A stretch of DNA of 16,737 nucleotides from assembly GCA_026389695.1 (NCBI GenBank), contig JAPLHI010000045.1:1-16737 (forward strand), given 5' to 3'. This document shows, one piece after another, positions 1 through 7,619 of the stretch. The notes under the pieces are model-generated. The model was given only the letters and a program-made list of their open reading frames with translations, was not told the DNA's origin and did not search any database. Every line of letters begins with the position of its first letter. The first letter of the stretch is position 1. The DNA is from Chloroflexota bacterium. GTDB taxonomy: Bacteria > Chloroflexota > Dehalococcoidia > GIF9 > UBA5629. The translations under genes were made by a program, and so were the position numbers.

Positions 1-135
1 GCTGAGCTTAAAGCGCGCGCGGCTCTCATGTCCGGCAAGATGAGCCTTAAAGGTAACCTGGTCAAAGCTCTGACGCTGTCACCTACTGTCGACCGGCTTA
101 ACGAGGTAATTGCCACCGTGCCAACAGAATATTAG
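1..135 (+). CDS. SCP2 sterol-carrier-like protein, 3' end only
   Basis: Frame 1 is open from the left edge to a TAG at 133-135 and gives the last 44 residues of a protein cut by the window. The segment ALMSGKMSLKGNLVKAL resembles the C-terminal strand and helix of SCP2 domains, where a 'GKlklkGd...al.L' pattern closes the lipid-binding pocket. SCP2 domains bind sterols, fatty acyl-CoA or other lipids. The stop lies 19 bases before the next start codon, so it probably forms an operon with the M24-like gene. The assignment rests on one short motif; the N-terminal part, and any fused domain, lies outside the window. Confidence 0.65.
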   Translation, partial: AELKARAALMSGKMSLKGNLVKALTLSPTVDRLNEVIATVPTEY

Positions 136-154
136 GCAACGGGAGAAGATAAAA

Positions 155-1381
155 ATGACTGATAAAAAGCTGACTAAAGATAATCCTTATTTCATAGACT
201 TTCCCAAAAGAATCAAAGCCATTCAGAAAGGAATGGTAAAGCACGGGATAGATGTCTACCTTGGATCACGTCTGCGTACTATGTCGTGGACGCTCGACGC
301 CTTCTGCCCATGGCGCTCCTATATTGTGATACCGCCTGAAGGATTACCTACTGCAATCACATTCGTTATAGATGCTGCCCGCGTAGCCGATGATTCCTGG
401 CTGGACCAGGACCACATCCTGGGTTACGGGCCTATGGGAGGCCAGGACCAGGTTTCACTTCTGGCTGACCTTATTAAACCTTATCTAAAAGGGGGTAAGG
501 GTGTAGTCGGCATGGAAACTGGCATGGGCACTTACCTCCCCGAAGGTCACCTTACCCTATTTGAGTTTGTCATGCTTAAGGCAGCTATGCCCAAGGCCAG
601 CTTCAAAAACGCTCATGATATCATTGACGAGCTTGCCATAATCAAGGATCAGGGCACGATCAACCGCTTCAGGGAAGCATCGCGCATTGTAGATATCGGG
701 CACCGGGCGATATATGACGCCATTAAAGACGGTGGCTACCGCGGTATGACCGAGACCGAGGTTGGAGGCCTAGCGGCTTACTCAATGCGGAAGGTCGGAA
801 GCGAGTGGGAATGGTCTTTCACCGGTGGCAATGAAATAGCTTCAGGTTACAGGACCGGACTTGCTGCCGGCGCCTGCACCCCTGCCAGCAGAAGGAAACT
901 GAAAGCAGGTGAACCACTGATGGTCGACCTGCATGCCATGTTCAGACTGGGGCTCGGTGACCACTCCCACAACTACTTCCTGGGTAAAGCAACGAGGAGG
1001 CAGCTCTGGCACGCCAAGAACTTTGTCGACCTTATTAAGTTGTGTCTCAAAACATACAAACCTGGAATAACACCGACAAAGCTGGCGGATGAAATGCTCG
1101 CCTTTACGGAGGAGGGGGGATTTCAGGATTATATGGTCCCGGGTTTCGAACACGGCATTGGTATGATGGGCGATGAATGGCGCATAGGCCTCAACGATGG
1201 ACCTTTCGAATATTGGACCAACCCCGACCACGTTTACAGGAAAAACGAGATGCTTATCTGTGCTGTTCAGTATGCCTGTCCGGAGGAGAACATAGGTTTC
1301 CGTTATGAAAACCCTATACTAATTACTGCCACCGGTTGTGAAGCCATGTCCAAATTCCCGCTGAGCATCGATGTAGTATAG
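155..1381 (+). CDS. M24 family (Xaa-Pro peptidase/creatinase-like) protein with incomplete metal site
   Basis: This 408-residue protein has the two-domain layout of creatinase and prolidase: an N-terminal creatinase-N-like domain (about residues 15-160) and a C-terminal pita-bread M24 domain (about 165-405). The ATG at 155 is chosen over an in-frame TTG at 110 because GGGAGAAG lies just upstream and the TTG would overlap the preceding gene. Of the usual dinuclear metal ligands, D258 and D269 (the D-x10-D pair), H333 (in EHGIG) and E385 (in FRYENP) are present. The middle Glu, normally in a 'TIEPG' motif, appears replaced at V371/Q372, and the second His of 'HGxGxxxHE' is D340. By family analogy it would cleave X-Pro peptides or a small amidine-like substrate, but the altered residues suggest a non-peptidase, creatinase-like activity or a one-metal enzyme. 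It is probably cytoplasmic, as no signal peptide is seen. It converges on the next gene with three bases between stops. Confidence 0.85.
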   Translation: MTDKKLTKDNPYFIDFPKRIKAIQKGMVKHGIDVYLGSRLRTMSWTLDAFCPWRSYIVIPPEGLPTAITFVIDAARVADDSWLDQDHILGYGPMGGQDQVSLLADLIKPYLKGGKGVVGMETGMGTYLPEGHLTLFEFVMLKAAMPKASFKNAHDIIDELAIIKDQGTINRFREASRIVDIGHRAIYDAIKDGGYRGMTETEVGGLAAYSMRKVGSEWEWSFTGGNEIASGYRTGLAAGACTPASRRKLKAGEPLMVDLHAMFRLGLGDHSHNYFLGKATRRQLWHAKNFVDLIKLCLKTYKPGITPTKLADEMLAFTEEGGFQDYMVPGFEHGIGMMGDEWRIGLNDGPFEYWTNPDHVYRKNEMLICAVQYACPEENIGFRYENPILITATGCEAMSKFPLSIDVV

Positions 1382-1384
1382 CGT

Positions 1385-1714
1385 TTACTTAAATTCGTCC
1401 TTTGATATGGCAGTCAGGATAATTGATATTATCCCGAAGAGGAAGCAGCAGATGAAGGTGGCTATGGCGCCTGCCAGCGCTAGTCCCCATACCTTCCTCT
1501 TTATTGCGAAAATACCACCGATTCCTGCCAGTATTGCTACAACAGCGAGTGTGGACGCTATGCTGAACATCATTCCGGGCAACCACTGTGGGACATCGCT
1601 AATAACACTGGTGATTCCACCTGCCAGAATGAGCCAGAAACACACAAACAGCATCCCTGCACCTGCAACAATATCAAGCACTCCTGCAGTTAATGATCTC
1701 CACGGCTTTTCCAT
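1385..1714 (-). CDS. small integral membrane protein
   Basis: A 109-residue hydrophobic protein of unknown function. Membrane segments are at about residues 11-33, 48-70 and 76-101, and the last could be two short helices. A basic loop (KRKVW, 72-76) lies between the second and third, and the charged C-terminus is KDEFK. AAGGAGG precedes the ATG by about six bases, which supports this start. It lies 59 bases downstream of uvrB on the same strand and may be cotranscribed with it. The layout resembles small DUF4064-type four-helix proteins, but I do not recognise a specific family. Confidence 0.7.
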   Translation of the reverse strand: MEKPWRSLTAGVLDIVAGAGMLFVCFWLILAGGITSVISDVPQWLPGMMFSIASTLAVVAILAGIGGIFAIKRKVWGLALAGAIATFICCFLFGIISIILTAISKDEFK

Positions 1715-1751
1715 TTCATGCCTCCTTCCCTGTTGATGATTACTTTATTAA

Positions 1752-1763
1752 TTGTAGCTACAA
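1752..1763. repeat. perfect 12-bp palindrome between uvrB and the small membrane protein gene
   Basis: TTGTAGCTACAA reads identically on both strands. It lies 10 bases beyond the uvrB stop and about 40 bases upstream of the membrane protein ATG. It has no loop and no T-run, so it is not a typical terminator. It could be an operator, or chance. Confidence 0.3.
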
Positions 1764-1773
1764 GTCCGGCGGA

Positions 1774-3768
1774 TTACTTCTTTTTCCTGAATGGAGAAAA
1801 TAGTTCCTCGTCTTTTCTTAACTCGACAATACGGTCACGCAGCAGGGCTGCTTTTTCAAATTCCAGGTTTTTAGCCGCCTTCTTCATTTGCGATTCAAGA
1901 TTCTTAATCAGCCTGGCGATCTCGTCAGGCGGCACGGGAATTGCCTCGTACTTCGCTCGCTCTTCTGCTACTATTTTAATCCGCTCGGTAATATCCTTGA
2001 TAGCCTTTTTAATGCCCTGCGGTGTTATGCCCTGCTCCCGGTTGAAAGTCTCCTGAATCTTGCGCCTGCGATAGGTTTCATCAATGGCATTCTTCATGGA
2101 GTCGGTCATCTTGTCGGCATAGAGTATGACATGTCCTTCTATATGCCTCGCTGCTCTTCCCATAGTCTGAATCAAAGCGTCTTTGGATCTCAAAAAACCT
2201 TCCTTATCAGCATCGAGTATGGCCACCAGGCTGACCTCAGGCAGGTCAAGTCCCTCACGCAGCAAATTGATCCCTACCACAACATCGTAAACACCGAGCC
2301 TTAAATCACGTAAAATCTCCACACGCTCCAATGTATCCACCTCGGAATGCAAGTAATGTGTCTTGACATCCATCTCCCGCAGGTAATCAGCCAGCTCTTC
2401 CGCCATCTTCTTGGTCAACGTAGTAACCAGACATCGTTCCCCTTTATCTACCCTGACCTTGATCTCATGGATCAGGTCGTCTATCTGTCCCTTCGTCTGC
2501 TTGATCTCTATGGTGGGTTCCAGTAATCCCGTAGGCCTCACCAGTTGTTCTACTATCTGCTGGCTGTTCCTGTATTCATACGGGCCGGGAGTTGCAGATA
2601 CAAAGATGGCATGGTTAATCAGTTTTTCAAACTCGCTGAATTCAAGCGGCCGGTTATCCAGTGCGGAGGGCAAGCGGAAACCGTAGTCTATCAGCGTTTT
2701 TTTCCGGCTCATATCTCCCCCATGCATACCACGTATCTGTGGAAGTGTCATGTGCGATTCATCGATAAAAAGCAGATAGTCTTCAGGAAAATAGTTGATC
2801 AGTGTCCATGGCGGGCTCCCCGCTGTGCGGCGCTGCAGGTGACGTGAGTAGTTTTCCACACCGCTGCAGTATCCCATTTCAGTGAGCATTTCCATATCAT
2901 AGTTGGTTCGTGTCTCCAACCTTGCTGCCTCAAGTAACTTCCCCTGTCGGTTAAGCTCAGCCACCCTTTCCATCATTTCCTTTTTGATATCCTCCATGGC
3001 AAGCATCAGCTTGTCCCGTGAGGTCACAAAATGTTTTGCCGGATAGATATCTACACTTTCTTTCTCCGCCAGCATTTCACCCGTCAGACTGTCTACTTCC
3101 ACGATCCTTTCTATCACATCACCCCAGAATTCTATGCGCAAGGCGATTTCCTCGTACGAAGGCAGTATCTCCAGTGTATCTCCCCTGACGCGGAAACGAC
3201 CGCGTTGAAAATCAAAATCGTTTCTTTCATACTGCATGTCCACAAAACGACGGGCGATTTTATCCCGCGTCACTTTCTCACCCTTACTAATAGTCACGAC
3301 GAAGCTCTGGTACTCCTCTGGTTCACCCAGGGAATAAATGCATGACACGGAAGCCACAATCAGCACGTCACGCCTGGTAAAGAGTGCCCTGGTGGCAGCA
3401 TGGCGCAATTTATCGATTTCCTCGTTAATATCAGTATCTTTTTCAATATATGTGTCCGTCTTGGGGATATAAGCTTCGGGTTGATAGTAATCACAGTAGC
3501 TGACAAAGTACTCCACGGCATTCCCCGGGAAAAATTCTTTAAACTCTGTCGCAAGTTGAGCAGCCAGCGTTTTGTTGTGGCACATTACCAGGGTAGGGCG
3601 CTGTAATCTTTGAACGACATTGGCCATGGTAAAAGTCTTGCCGCTGCCGGTCACACCGAGAAGGGTCTGCTTTTTAAATCCGGACTCAACTCCGCGCACA
3701 AGTTCATCCACAGCCTGCGGCTGGTCACCGGTCATTCCGAAATCAGCTACAATTTTGAATTCAGACAT
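1774..3768 (-). CDS. uvrB: UvrABC system protein B (excision nuclease subunit)
   Basis: UvrB is the damage-verifying helicase-like subunit of nucleotide excision repair. It is loaded by UvrA and recruits UvrC for incision. The 664 residues match the usual family length. Visible motifs are Walker A GVTGSGKT (38-45), the DNA-clamping beta-hairpin [12 protein letters not shown] (91-102), [12 protein letters not shown] (300-311), the Walker B box DESH (336-339), FVSATP (389-394), motif [10 protein letters not shown] (534-541) and a C-terminal UVR coiled coil (about 616-651) for UvrC/UvrA contact. No Shine-Dalgarno sequence precedes the ATG, but a TATAAT ends nine bases upstream, so translation may be nearly leaderless. 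The gene follows ruvA by 94 bases on the same strand, where ruvB is often found in other bacteria. All key motifs look intact. Confidence 0.98.
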   Translation of the reverse strand: MSEFKIVADFGMTGDQPQAVDELVRGVESGFKKQTLLGVTGSGKTFTMANVVQRLQRPTLVMCHNKTLAAQLATEFKEFFPGNAVEYFVSYCDYYQPEAYIPKTDTYIEKDTDINEEIDKLRHAATRALFTRRDVLIVASVSCIYSLGEPEEYQSFVVTISKGEKVTRDKIARRFVDMQYERNDFDFQRGRFRVRGDTLEILPSYEEIALRIEFWGDVIERIVEVDSLTGEMLAEKESVDIYPAKHFVTSRDKLMLAMEDIKKEMMERVAELNRQGKLLEAARLETRTNYDMEMLTEMGYCSGVENYSRHLQRRTAGSPPWTLINYFPEDYLLFIDESHMTLPQIRGMHGGDMSRKKTLIDYGFRLPSALDNRPLEFSEFEKLINHAIFVSATPGPYEYRNSQQIVEQLVRPTGLLEPTIEIKQTKGQIDDLIHEIKVRVDKGERCLVTTLTKKMAEELADYLREMDVKTHYLHSEVDTLERVEILRDLRLGVYDVVVGINLLREGLDLPEVSLVAILDADKEGFLRSKDALIQTMGRAARHIEGHVILYADKMTDSMKNAIDETYRRRKIQETFNREQGITPQGIKKAIKDITERIKIVAEERAKYEAIPVPPDEIARLIKNLESQMKKAAKNLEFEKAALLRDRIVELRKDEELFSPFRKKK

Positions 3769-3777
3769 CGTCTATCT

Positions 3778-3805
3778 ATTATAAATTCCGGGCACAAAAA
3801 ACCAA
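3778..3805 (-). promoter_or_regulatory. candidate promoter of uvrB, close to the start codon
   Basis: On the minus strand a perfect TATAAT (plus-strand 3778-3783) is preceded, with a 16-base spacer, by TTGGTT (3800-3805), which matches only half of TTGACA. Only nine bases separate the -10 box from the ATG, so the transcript would have a leader of about two or three bases. No Shine-Dalgarno sequence is present. This is inferred from motifs only. Confidence 0.4.
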
Positions 3806-3862
3806 ATTCTGAATAGTCAGGATGTAACTACTGTCCGGAGACTGGAATTTGTGTTATGGCTG

Positions 3863-4447
3863 TTATTTTGATGCCAGCTGTTGGAGTGCCAGCCTGACCT
3901 TCTCCTCAAGCAACATCCCGTCTTTATGTGGAATACTACTGAGGGCCTGTGTGGCTTCCCTGATGGAATAGCCCAGTGAAGTTAAAGCAGCTACAGCATC
4001 ACTGTCCGCCTGGCCAATAGCGGAAATAATCTCTCCATCCCAGCCTTTTTCCAACTTGCCTTTTAGCTCCAGTATAATGCGCCCTGCTGTCTTCTTACCG
4101 ATCCCCGGCACCTGACTGAGCAGCTCCGCATTACTGCCCCTAATTGCGGATGTAATCTGCTCGGCATTTAAAGTTGTCAGCAGAGATAGGGCTACTTTGG
4201 GGCCTATACCTGAAACTGTGATAAGTTGCTTAAAAAGTGTCAGTTCCTGCGGTGAGGAAAAACCATAGAGAGAGATATTGTCCTCTCGAACATAAAGATG
4301 TGTATGCAGCAGTACTGCGCTTCCAACATGACCCAGCTTGCTTACTGTAGAGCCAGGTACATTGATCATAAGGTTCAGAGGCCCGACCTTAAGTACAATA
4401 AAATTTGTACCTTTACTGACAATGTTCCCTTCTACTGCTGCAATCAT
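3863..4447 (-). CDS. ruvA: Holliday junction branch migration protein RuvA
   Basis: RuvA binds four-way junctions as a tetramer and loads the RuvB motor for branch migration. The 194-residue length is normal. The OB-fold domain contains the characteristic REDNISLYGF (54-63). Two helix-hairpin-helix motifs follow: VSGIGPKVA (78-86) and VPGIGKKTA (113-121). The C-terminal three-helix domain that contacts RuvB is present (about 146-192, with SDAVAALTSLGYS). Three bases separate the ruvC stop from this ATG, and its ribosome site AGAGGA lies inside the end of ruvC, indicating translational coupling. RuvB itself is not encoded in this window, so it must be elsewhere if present. Confidence 0.97.
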   Translation of the reverse strand: MIAAVEGNIVSKGTNFIVLKVGPLNLMINVPGSTVSKLGHVGSAVLLHTHLYVREDNISLYGFSSPQELTLFKQLITVSGIGPKVALSLLTTLNAEQITSAIRGSNAELLSQVPGIGKKTAGRIILELKGKLEKGWDGEIISAIGQADSDAVAALTSLGYSIREATQALSSIPHKDGMLLEEKVRLALQQLASK

Positions 4448-4450
4448 AAT

Positions 4451-4951
4451 TTAATATCCTCTGGATAAAATCTGGTTGAGATGCCTCTGGTTCAGATGGC
4501 AGATGGCAACAGCCAGTGCGTCCGCCGCGTCGCTGGCTTCCGGTAGGTCTGTAACTCCAAGCTGAAGTTTTACAACCTGCTGCACCTGGTCTTTGCTGCT
4601 CCTGCCATAATTAGTCACCATCTGTTTTATCTGTGTTGGCATGTAGCGATATACGGGCAGCTTCGCCTGAGTTGCCGCCAGGATGGCCACTGCCTGTGCC
4701 CGCCCAATGGCTAATGCAGAACGCACGTTACCGGCAATAAAAGGCTCTTCCACCGCTGCCTCTTCGGGATAGAACTCCGCTATTATCCCGCTGAGTTTTT
4801 CGTGCAGCAAACAAAGTCTTTGCTCGACAGGTATCTTCTGCGGGACGGATATAACGCCACAACAGATCATGGAAATGCAGTTACCTCCGGTTTCTTCCAC
4901 AACTCCGTATCCCATGTTTAAAGTACCGGGATCAATACCTAATATGCGCAC
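4451..4951 (-). CDS. ruvC: crossover junction endodeoxyribonuclease RuvC
   Basis: RuvC is the dimeric, Mg-dependent resolvase that nicks Holliday junctions symmetrically. The 166-residue length is typical. The RNase-H-like fold starts with MRILGIDPGT, and the full catalytic set is visible: D7, E68 (AAVEEPF), D141 and D144 (EASDAADALA). The conserved KQMVTNYGRSSKDQVQ segment (109-124) is also present. The gene begins 14 bases after the stop of the lipoprotein gene and is followed by ruvA after three bases, so the three read as one transcription unit. No unusual residues are seen. Confidence 0.97.
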   Translation of the reverse strand: MRILGIDPGTLNMGYGVVEETGGNCISMICCGVISVPQKIPVEQRLCLLHEKLSGIIAEFYPEEAAVEEPFIAGNVRSALAIGRAQAVAILAATQAKLPVYRYMPTQIKQMVTNYGRSSKDQVQQVVKLQLGVTDLPEASDAADALAVAICHLNQRHLNQILSRGY

Positions 4952-4965
4952 TCTATATTCCTGTT

Positions 4966-5754
4966 TTACTTTGGCGGTTTACAGACCGGACAGGCGTGAT
5001 ACCCTGCTGCTTTAGCTTGCGCAACAGTATCAAACCATATTCTGGACGGGAACGGGATATTCTGGGCAATGCTACATCCGGGGTAATGATATTCATAAGT
5101 GTAAGTGCTGCCTAACCAATCTTTATTGTTAGAAGGTCCAGTAGTAGAAGGCGGGCTCGCAGAAGCAACAGTCAATACTGCATAACCCAGGGAAGTACCG
5201 GCTGGGTTGAGAGCAGTCAGCATATAAGTCGTAGTGAAGTTAGGTGAGACAGCCCTGGTATTTGCAGGAGCTACGTTCCCAATGCCGTTGTCAATCGTAA
5301 CCGACGAAGCCCCGACTACGCTCCAGGATAGCACTGCAGTTCCTTTAGGCGTGATGCCGGTGGGAGTGACGGTAAAATATTGGATTAACGGCGGTCCCGG
5401 TGGTGGAATCGTGGTGGTGGCCGATGTGCCCGTTACCGTAACAACTGCTGTCTTGGAATTGGCTCCTGATGCATTGACTGCCGTTAACGTATATGTTGTA
5501 GTTGTTGCAGGTGTCACCGCAGCGCTGCCGGTTGTGTCAACAATGCCCACACCCTGATCTATAATTATTGTAGTCGCACTGGACACATTCCAGCTGAGTA
5601 CCACCGAGCCGCCCGCAGTCACAGATGCAGGACTGGCAGTGAATGAACTTATTGTCGGCAGGCTCGAAGACTGGAACGGCCACATACATGAGGGTATCAA
5701 AGCCGGGACAAGTAAAATAAGAGCAATTAGAATTAATGAATATTTGTTTTTCAT
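4966..5754 (-). CDS. lipoprotein with two Ig-like repeats and a C-terminal Ada-like zinc motif
   Basis: A 262-residue predicted lipoprotein. Residues 1-23 are a lipoprotein signal peptide with lipobox IPSC (lipidated Cys23). Two homologous beta-sandwich-like repeats follow: about 33-108 and 123-197. Both share the pattern 'I..F...P..(I/V)t..G...LSW.V..A..(V/I)(T/I)ID.G.G' and end in 'TTTY.LTA.N..G'. They are joined by a Thr/Pro linker. The last 50 residues contain H223-x3-C227 and C255-x2-C258 within YHYPGC and AKAAGYHACPVC. This resembles the Ada zinc-binding module, where a four-Cys site normally includes the methyl-accepting Cys; here that position is His. The domain should therefore bind metal without accepting methyl groups, outside the cytoplasm. 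The same module occurs at the end of secreted nucleases and other surface proteins. The gene sits between yebC and ruvC. Confidence 0.85.
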   Translation of the reverse strand: MKNKYSLILIALILLVPALIPSCMWPFQSSSLPTISSFTASPASVTAGGSVVLSWNVSSATTIIIDQGVGIVDTTGSAAVTPATTTTYTLTAVNASGANSKTAVVTVTGTSATTTIPPPGPPLIQYFTVTPTGITPKGTAVLSWSVVGASSVTIDNGIGNVAPANTRAVSPNFTTTYMLTALNPAGTSLGYAVLTVASASPPSTTGPSNNKDWLGSTYTYEYHYPGCSIAQNIPFPSRIWFDTVAQAKAAGYHACPVCKPPK

Positions 5755-5787
5755 ATCACTACTTTATCCTTACAATTCATAAGTATT

Positions 5788-5803
5788 ACCAGTTAAAACT
5801 GGT
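5788..5803. repeat. inverted repeat upstream of the lipoprotein gene
   Basis: ACCAGTT and AACTGGT flank a central AA in the 98-base gap between yebC and the lipoprotein gene, about 33 bases before the latter's ATG. As RNA it would form a short hairpin with no T-run, and as DNA it is operator-like. Its role is unknown. Confidence 0.35.
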
Positions 5804-5852
5804 TAATTCCTTATAAAGTTTAGGCATGAAAAAATTGAAGGCCGGGTTAAGC

Positions 5853-6605
5853 TCAAGCCTCTGCTTTCAGCTTTTCAATAAGGGCGTCGTTGTAATCAAG
5901 ATTGGAAAAGACACGCTGTACATCATCAAGCTCTTCCAGTTTTTCCAGCAGCTTTACGGTGGACAATGCCTCTTTCTCAGCCAATGTAACGGTGTTTTTG
6001 GGTATCATTGTCACTTCTGCAGACACAGGTTTCTTGCGCTTTTCAATGGCCTGTTTCACAATTTCGAAGTCGTGCGTATCAGTGTATATTTCAAGCAACC
6101 CCTTTTCTACTTTAACGTCAGTCGCGCCAGCATCAATAGCATACAGCGATAATTCGTCCGGATCGATACCGGAAGTCTCAACTGTTATCACGCCCTGGTT
6201 TTCAAATATCCATGAGACGCAACCGGACTCACCCATGCTTCCGTTATAACGGGTAAAAGTGCTCCTTACTTCCTGTACTGTGCGGTTGCGGTTATCGGAG
6301 AGGGCTTCAAGCATCACAGCAACACCTGCTGGCCCATAGCCTTCCAGCATCATCTCTTGCAGCGCCGCGCCCTCTGCAGCTCCAGAGCCCTTTTTAACGG
6401 CACTCTCAATATTGTCCTTGGGCATGTTACTCTCGCGGGCTTTCTGGATTGCCAGCCGCAGGCGGAAATTACCCTCTGGATTCGGGCCGCCCTGCCGTGT
6501 CGCCACAATAATTTCGCGTGTGAGCTTGGTGAACATGGCCCCGCGGCGTGAGTCGGCCACACCCTTTTGACGTTTGATCTGTGCCCACTTAGAATGTCCG
6601 GACAT
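5853..6605 (-). CDS. yebC: YebC/PmpR (TACO1) family protein
   Basis: The 250-residue protein matches the DUF28/YebC family from end to end. It opens with MSGHSKWAQIKRQKGVADS, the family's invariant N-terminus, and contains GPNPEGNFRLRLAIQKAR and NMPKDNIESAVKKG. The acidic three-domain architecture is complete. Members were annotated as transcriptional regulators, and others promote translation of difficult proline-rich stretches; I cannot tell which role applies here. GAGGGGAT precedes the ATG with good spacing. It is the first gene of the leftward cluster and is followed by the lipoprotein gene, then ruvC and ruvA. yebC next to ruvC is common in bacteria. Confidence 0.96.
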   Translation of the reverse strand: MSGHSKWAQIKRQKGVADSRRGAMFTKLTREIIVATRQGGPNPEGNFRLRLAIQKARESNMPKDNIESAVKKGSGAAEGAALQEMMLEGYGPAGVAVMLEALSDNRNRTVQEVRSTFTRYNGSMGESGCVSWIFENQGVITVETSGIDPDELSLYAIDAGATDVKVEKGLLEIYTDTHDFEIVKQAIEKRKKPVSAEVTMIPKNTVTLAEKEALSTVKLLEKLEELDDVQRVFSNLDYNDALIEKLKAEA

Positions 6606-6794
6606 GTTATCCCCTCACCCTGAAAATTTGTTTACTCTGTATAAAGAATAAACTATCTCTCAATCATTATGCAACACATTTTGCACACCTGTTTTAATGC
6701 AGAAGCCAAATATATTTGATGTATAATTAGGCGTCTATTTTTTTGCCCTTAAGTACCAAAATTGCTGCGATGGACTGTGGTTATAATAGTGGGC

Positions 6795-6808
6795 GTGGTT
6801 TCAACCAC
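6795..6808. repeat. operator-like dyad in the divergent yebC / HhH-protein intergenic region
   Basis: GTGGTT and AACCAC are separated by two bases, and another GTGGTT starts at 6777. They lie in the 249-base gap between two divergent genes, with TATAAT-like hexamers nearby (6722-6727, 6782-6787), but I find no convincing -35 partner for either. No other gene or RNA was recognised in this gap. Possible regulator site, low certainty. Confidence 0.3.
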
Positions 6809-6854
6809 AATTATACTGATTAAGTAGCTACATCTCCGATAATATCATACATGT

Positions 6855-7574
6855 ATGAGTACTAATAAAAACCTGTCAGTTTTTAAAAAAATTGTAGATA
6901 GCTATATGAGGCAGGCACCCATGGTTCATGAGCACTGTGACCGTTGCCTGGCGAGCGCCCGCTGGCATGGCAATGCCTTATTAATGGTTATCGACGCCGC
7001 ATTTGATTCCATCGGTCTCAATTATTTCCAGTCGGTCGTGCCAAGAGTCGAGCTTTTTAGACAAAGATTCATCGAAACCGGGGAAATAGTCACTATGGAA
7101 GCCTTGATTAAAGCCACCGATGAAAAACTGAAGGAAATATGGAAGAACAGCCGTTCATGGAAAGTGGCTAAAGAAATAGCGTTTTATTTATCTCACTTGA
7201 AGAAAAAGTATCGGATGGACGACAAATCGGCGCTAATATATTGGGCGAAAAATGCCAGACTAATAGATTGGGAGAAAGACCCCGTGGGCAGTATAGGAGG
7301 TGTAGGGATCAATACCTACCAGTACCTCAGGATGATGGGTGGTGTGGATACCGTGATGCCGGACAAAATCGTTAAAAAGGTCATCTACGAAATTTTGGAT
7401 AAAGCGGGTGTCCGACGACCTGCAAACGATATTGATTTTGTGATCTTTGTGGAAAAAATCGCCCCGAAGTTAGGCTATAGAGCTATAGAGCTTTGTTGGA
7501 TGACATGGTTGATACAATCGGAGGCCGGTTTGAGCCGGACGGAGAAATACGCTGACCTGCTTCCCAAAATATAA
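6855..7574 (+). CDS. HhH-GPD-like protein (possible DNA glycosylase relative)
   Basis: A 239-residue, mostly helical protein. The segment GGVGINTYQYLRMMGG (148-163) followed by MPDKIVKKV (168-176) resembles the helix-hairpin-helix and the catalytic Asp of the HhH-GPD base-excision superfamily ('GxGxKtA...vDtHv.Rv'), with D170 in the Asp position. The Lys used by bifunctional glycosylases would fall at N153, so if it is an enzyme it should be monofunctional. No FeS cysteine cluster is seen at the C-terminus. It carries a Cys/His cluster near the start (H25-x-H27-C28...C31). No signal peptide is present. The ATG at 6855 has no good Shine-Dalgarno sequence; TAATAT/TATCAT lies just upstream, so it may be leaderless. 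An MFS gene follows after a short gap. The family call is a remote resemblance and the function is unproven. Confidence 0.7.
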   Translation: MSTNKNLSVFKKIVDSYMRQAPMVHEHCDRCLASARWHGNALLMVIDAAFDSIGLNYFQSVVPRVELFRQRFIETGEIVTMEALIKATDEKLKEIWKNSRSWKVAKEIAFYLSHLKKKYRMDDKSALIYWAKNARLIDWEKDPVGSIGGVGINTYQYLRMMGGVDTVMPDKIVKKVIYEILDKAGVRRPANDIDFVIFVEKIAPKLGYRAIELCWMTWLIQSEAGLSRTEKYADLLPKI

Positions 7575-7619
7575 TATAGTCATTGATTGTGTTTGCGAGA
7601 TGATTTGAAAATAGCAAGA

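Noticed and set aside
842..1231. 129-residue minus-strand frame inside the M24-like gene
   Set aside because: It is antisense to a well-supported family protein, has no ribosome site and no recognisable domain.
3784..3862. CAAATTC/GAATTTG inverted repeat in the ruvA-uvrB gap
   Set aside because: The seven-base arms are about 40 bases apart with no T-run or compensating inner stem, so chance is likely.
5234..5557. Plus-strand 107-residue Val/Thr-rich frame
   Set aside because: It is the antisense of the Ig-repeat lipoprotein and merely mirrors its Thr/Ala/Val codons.
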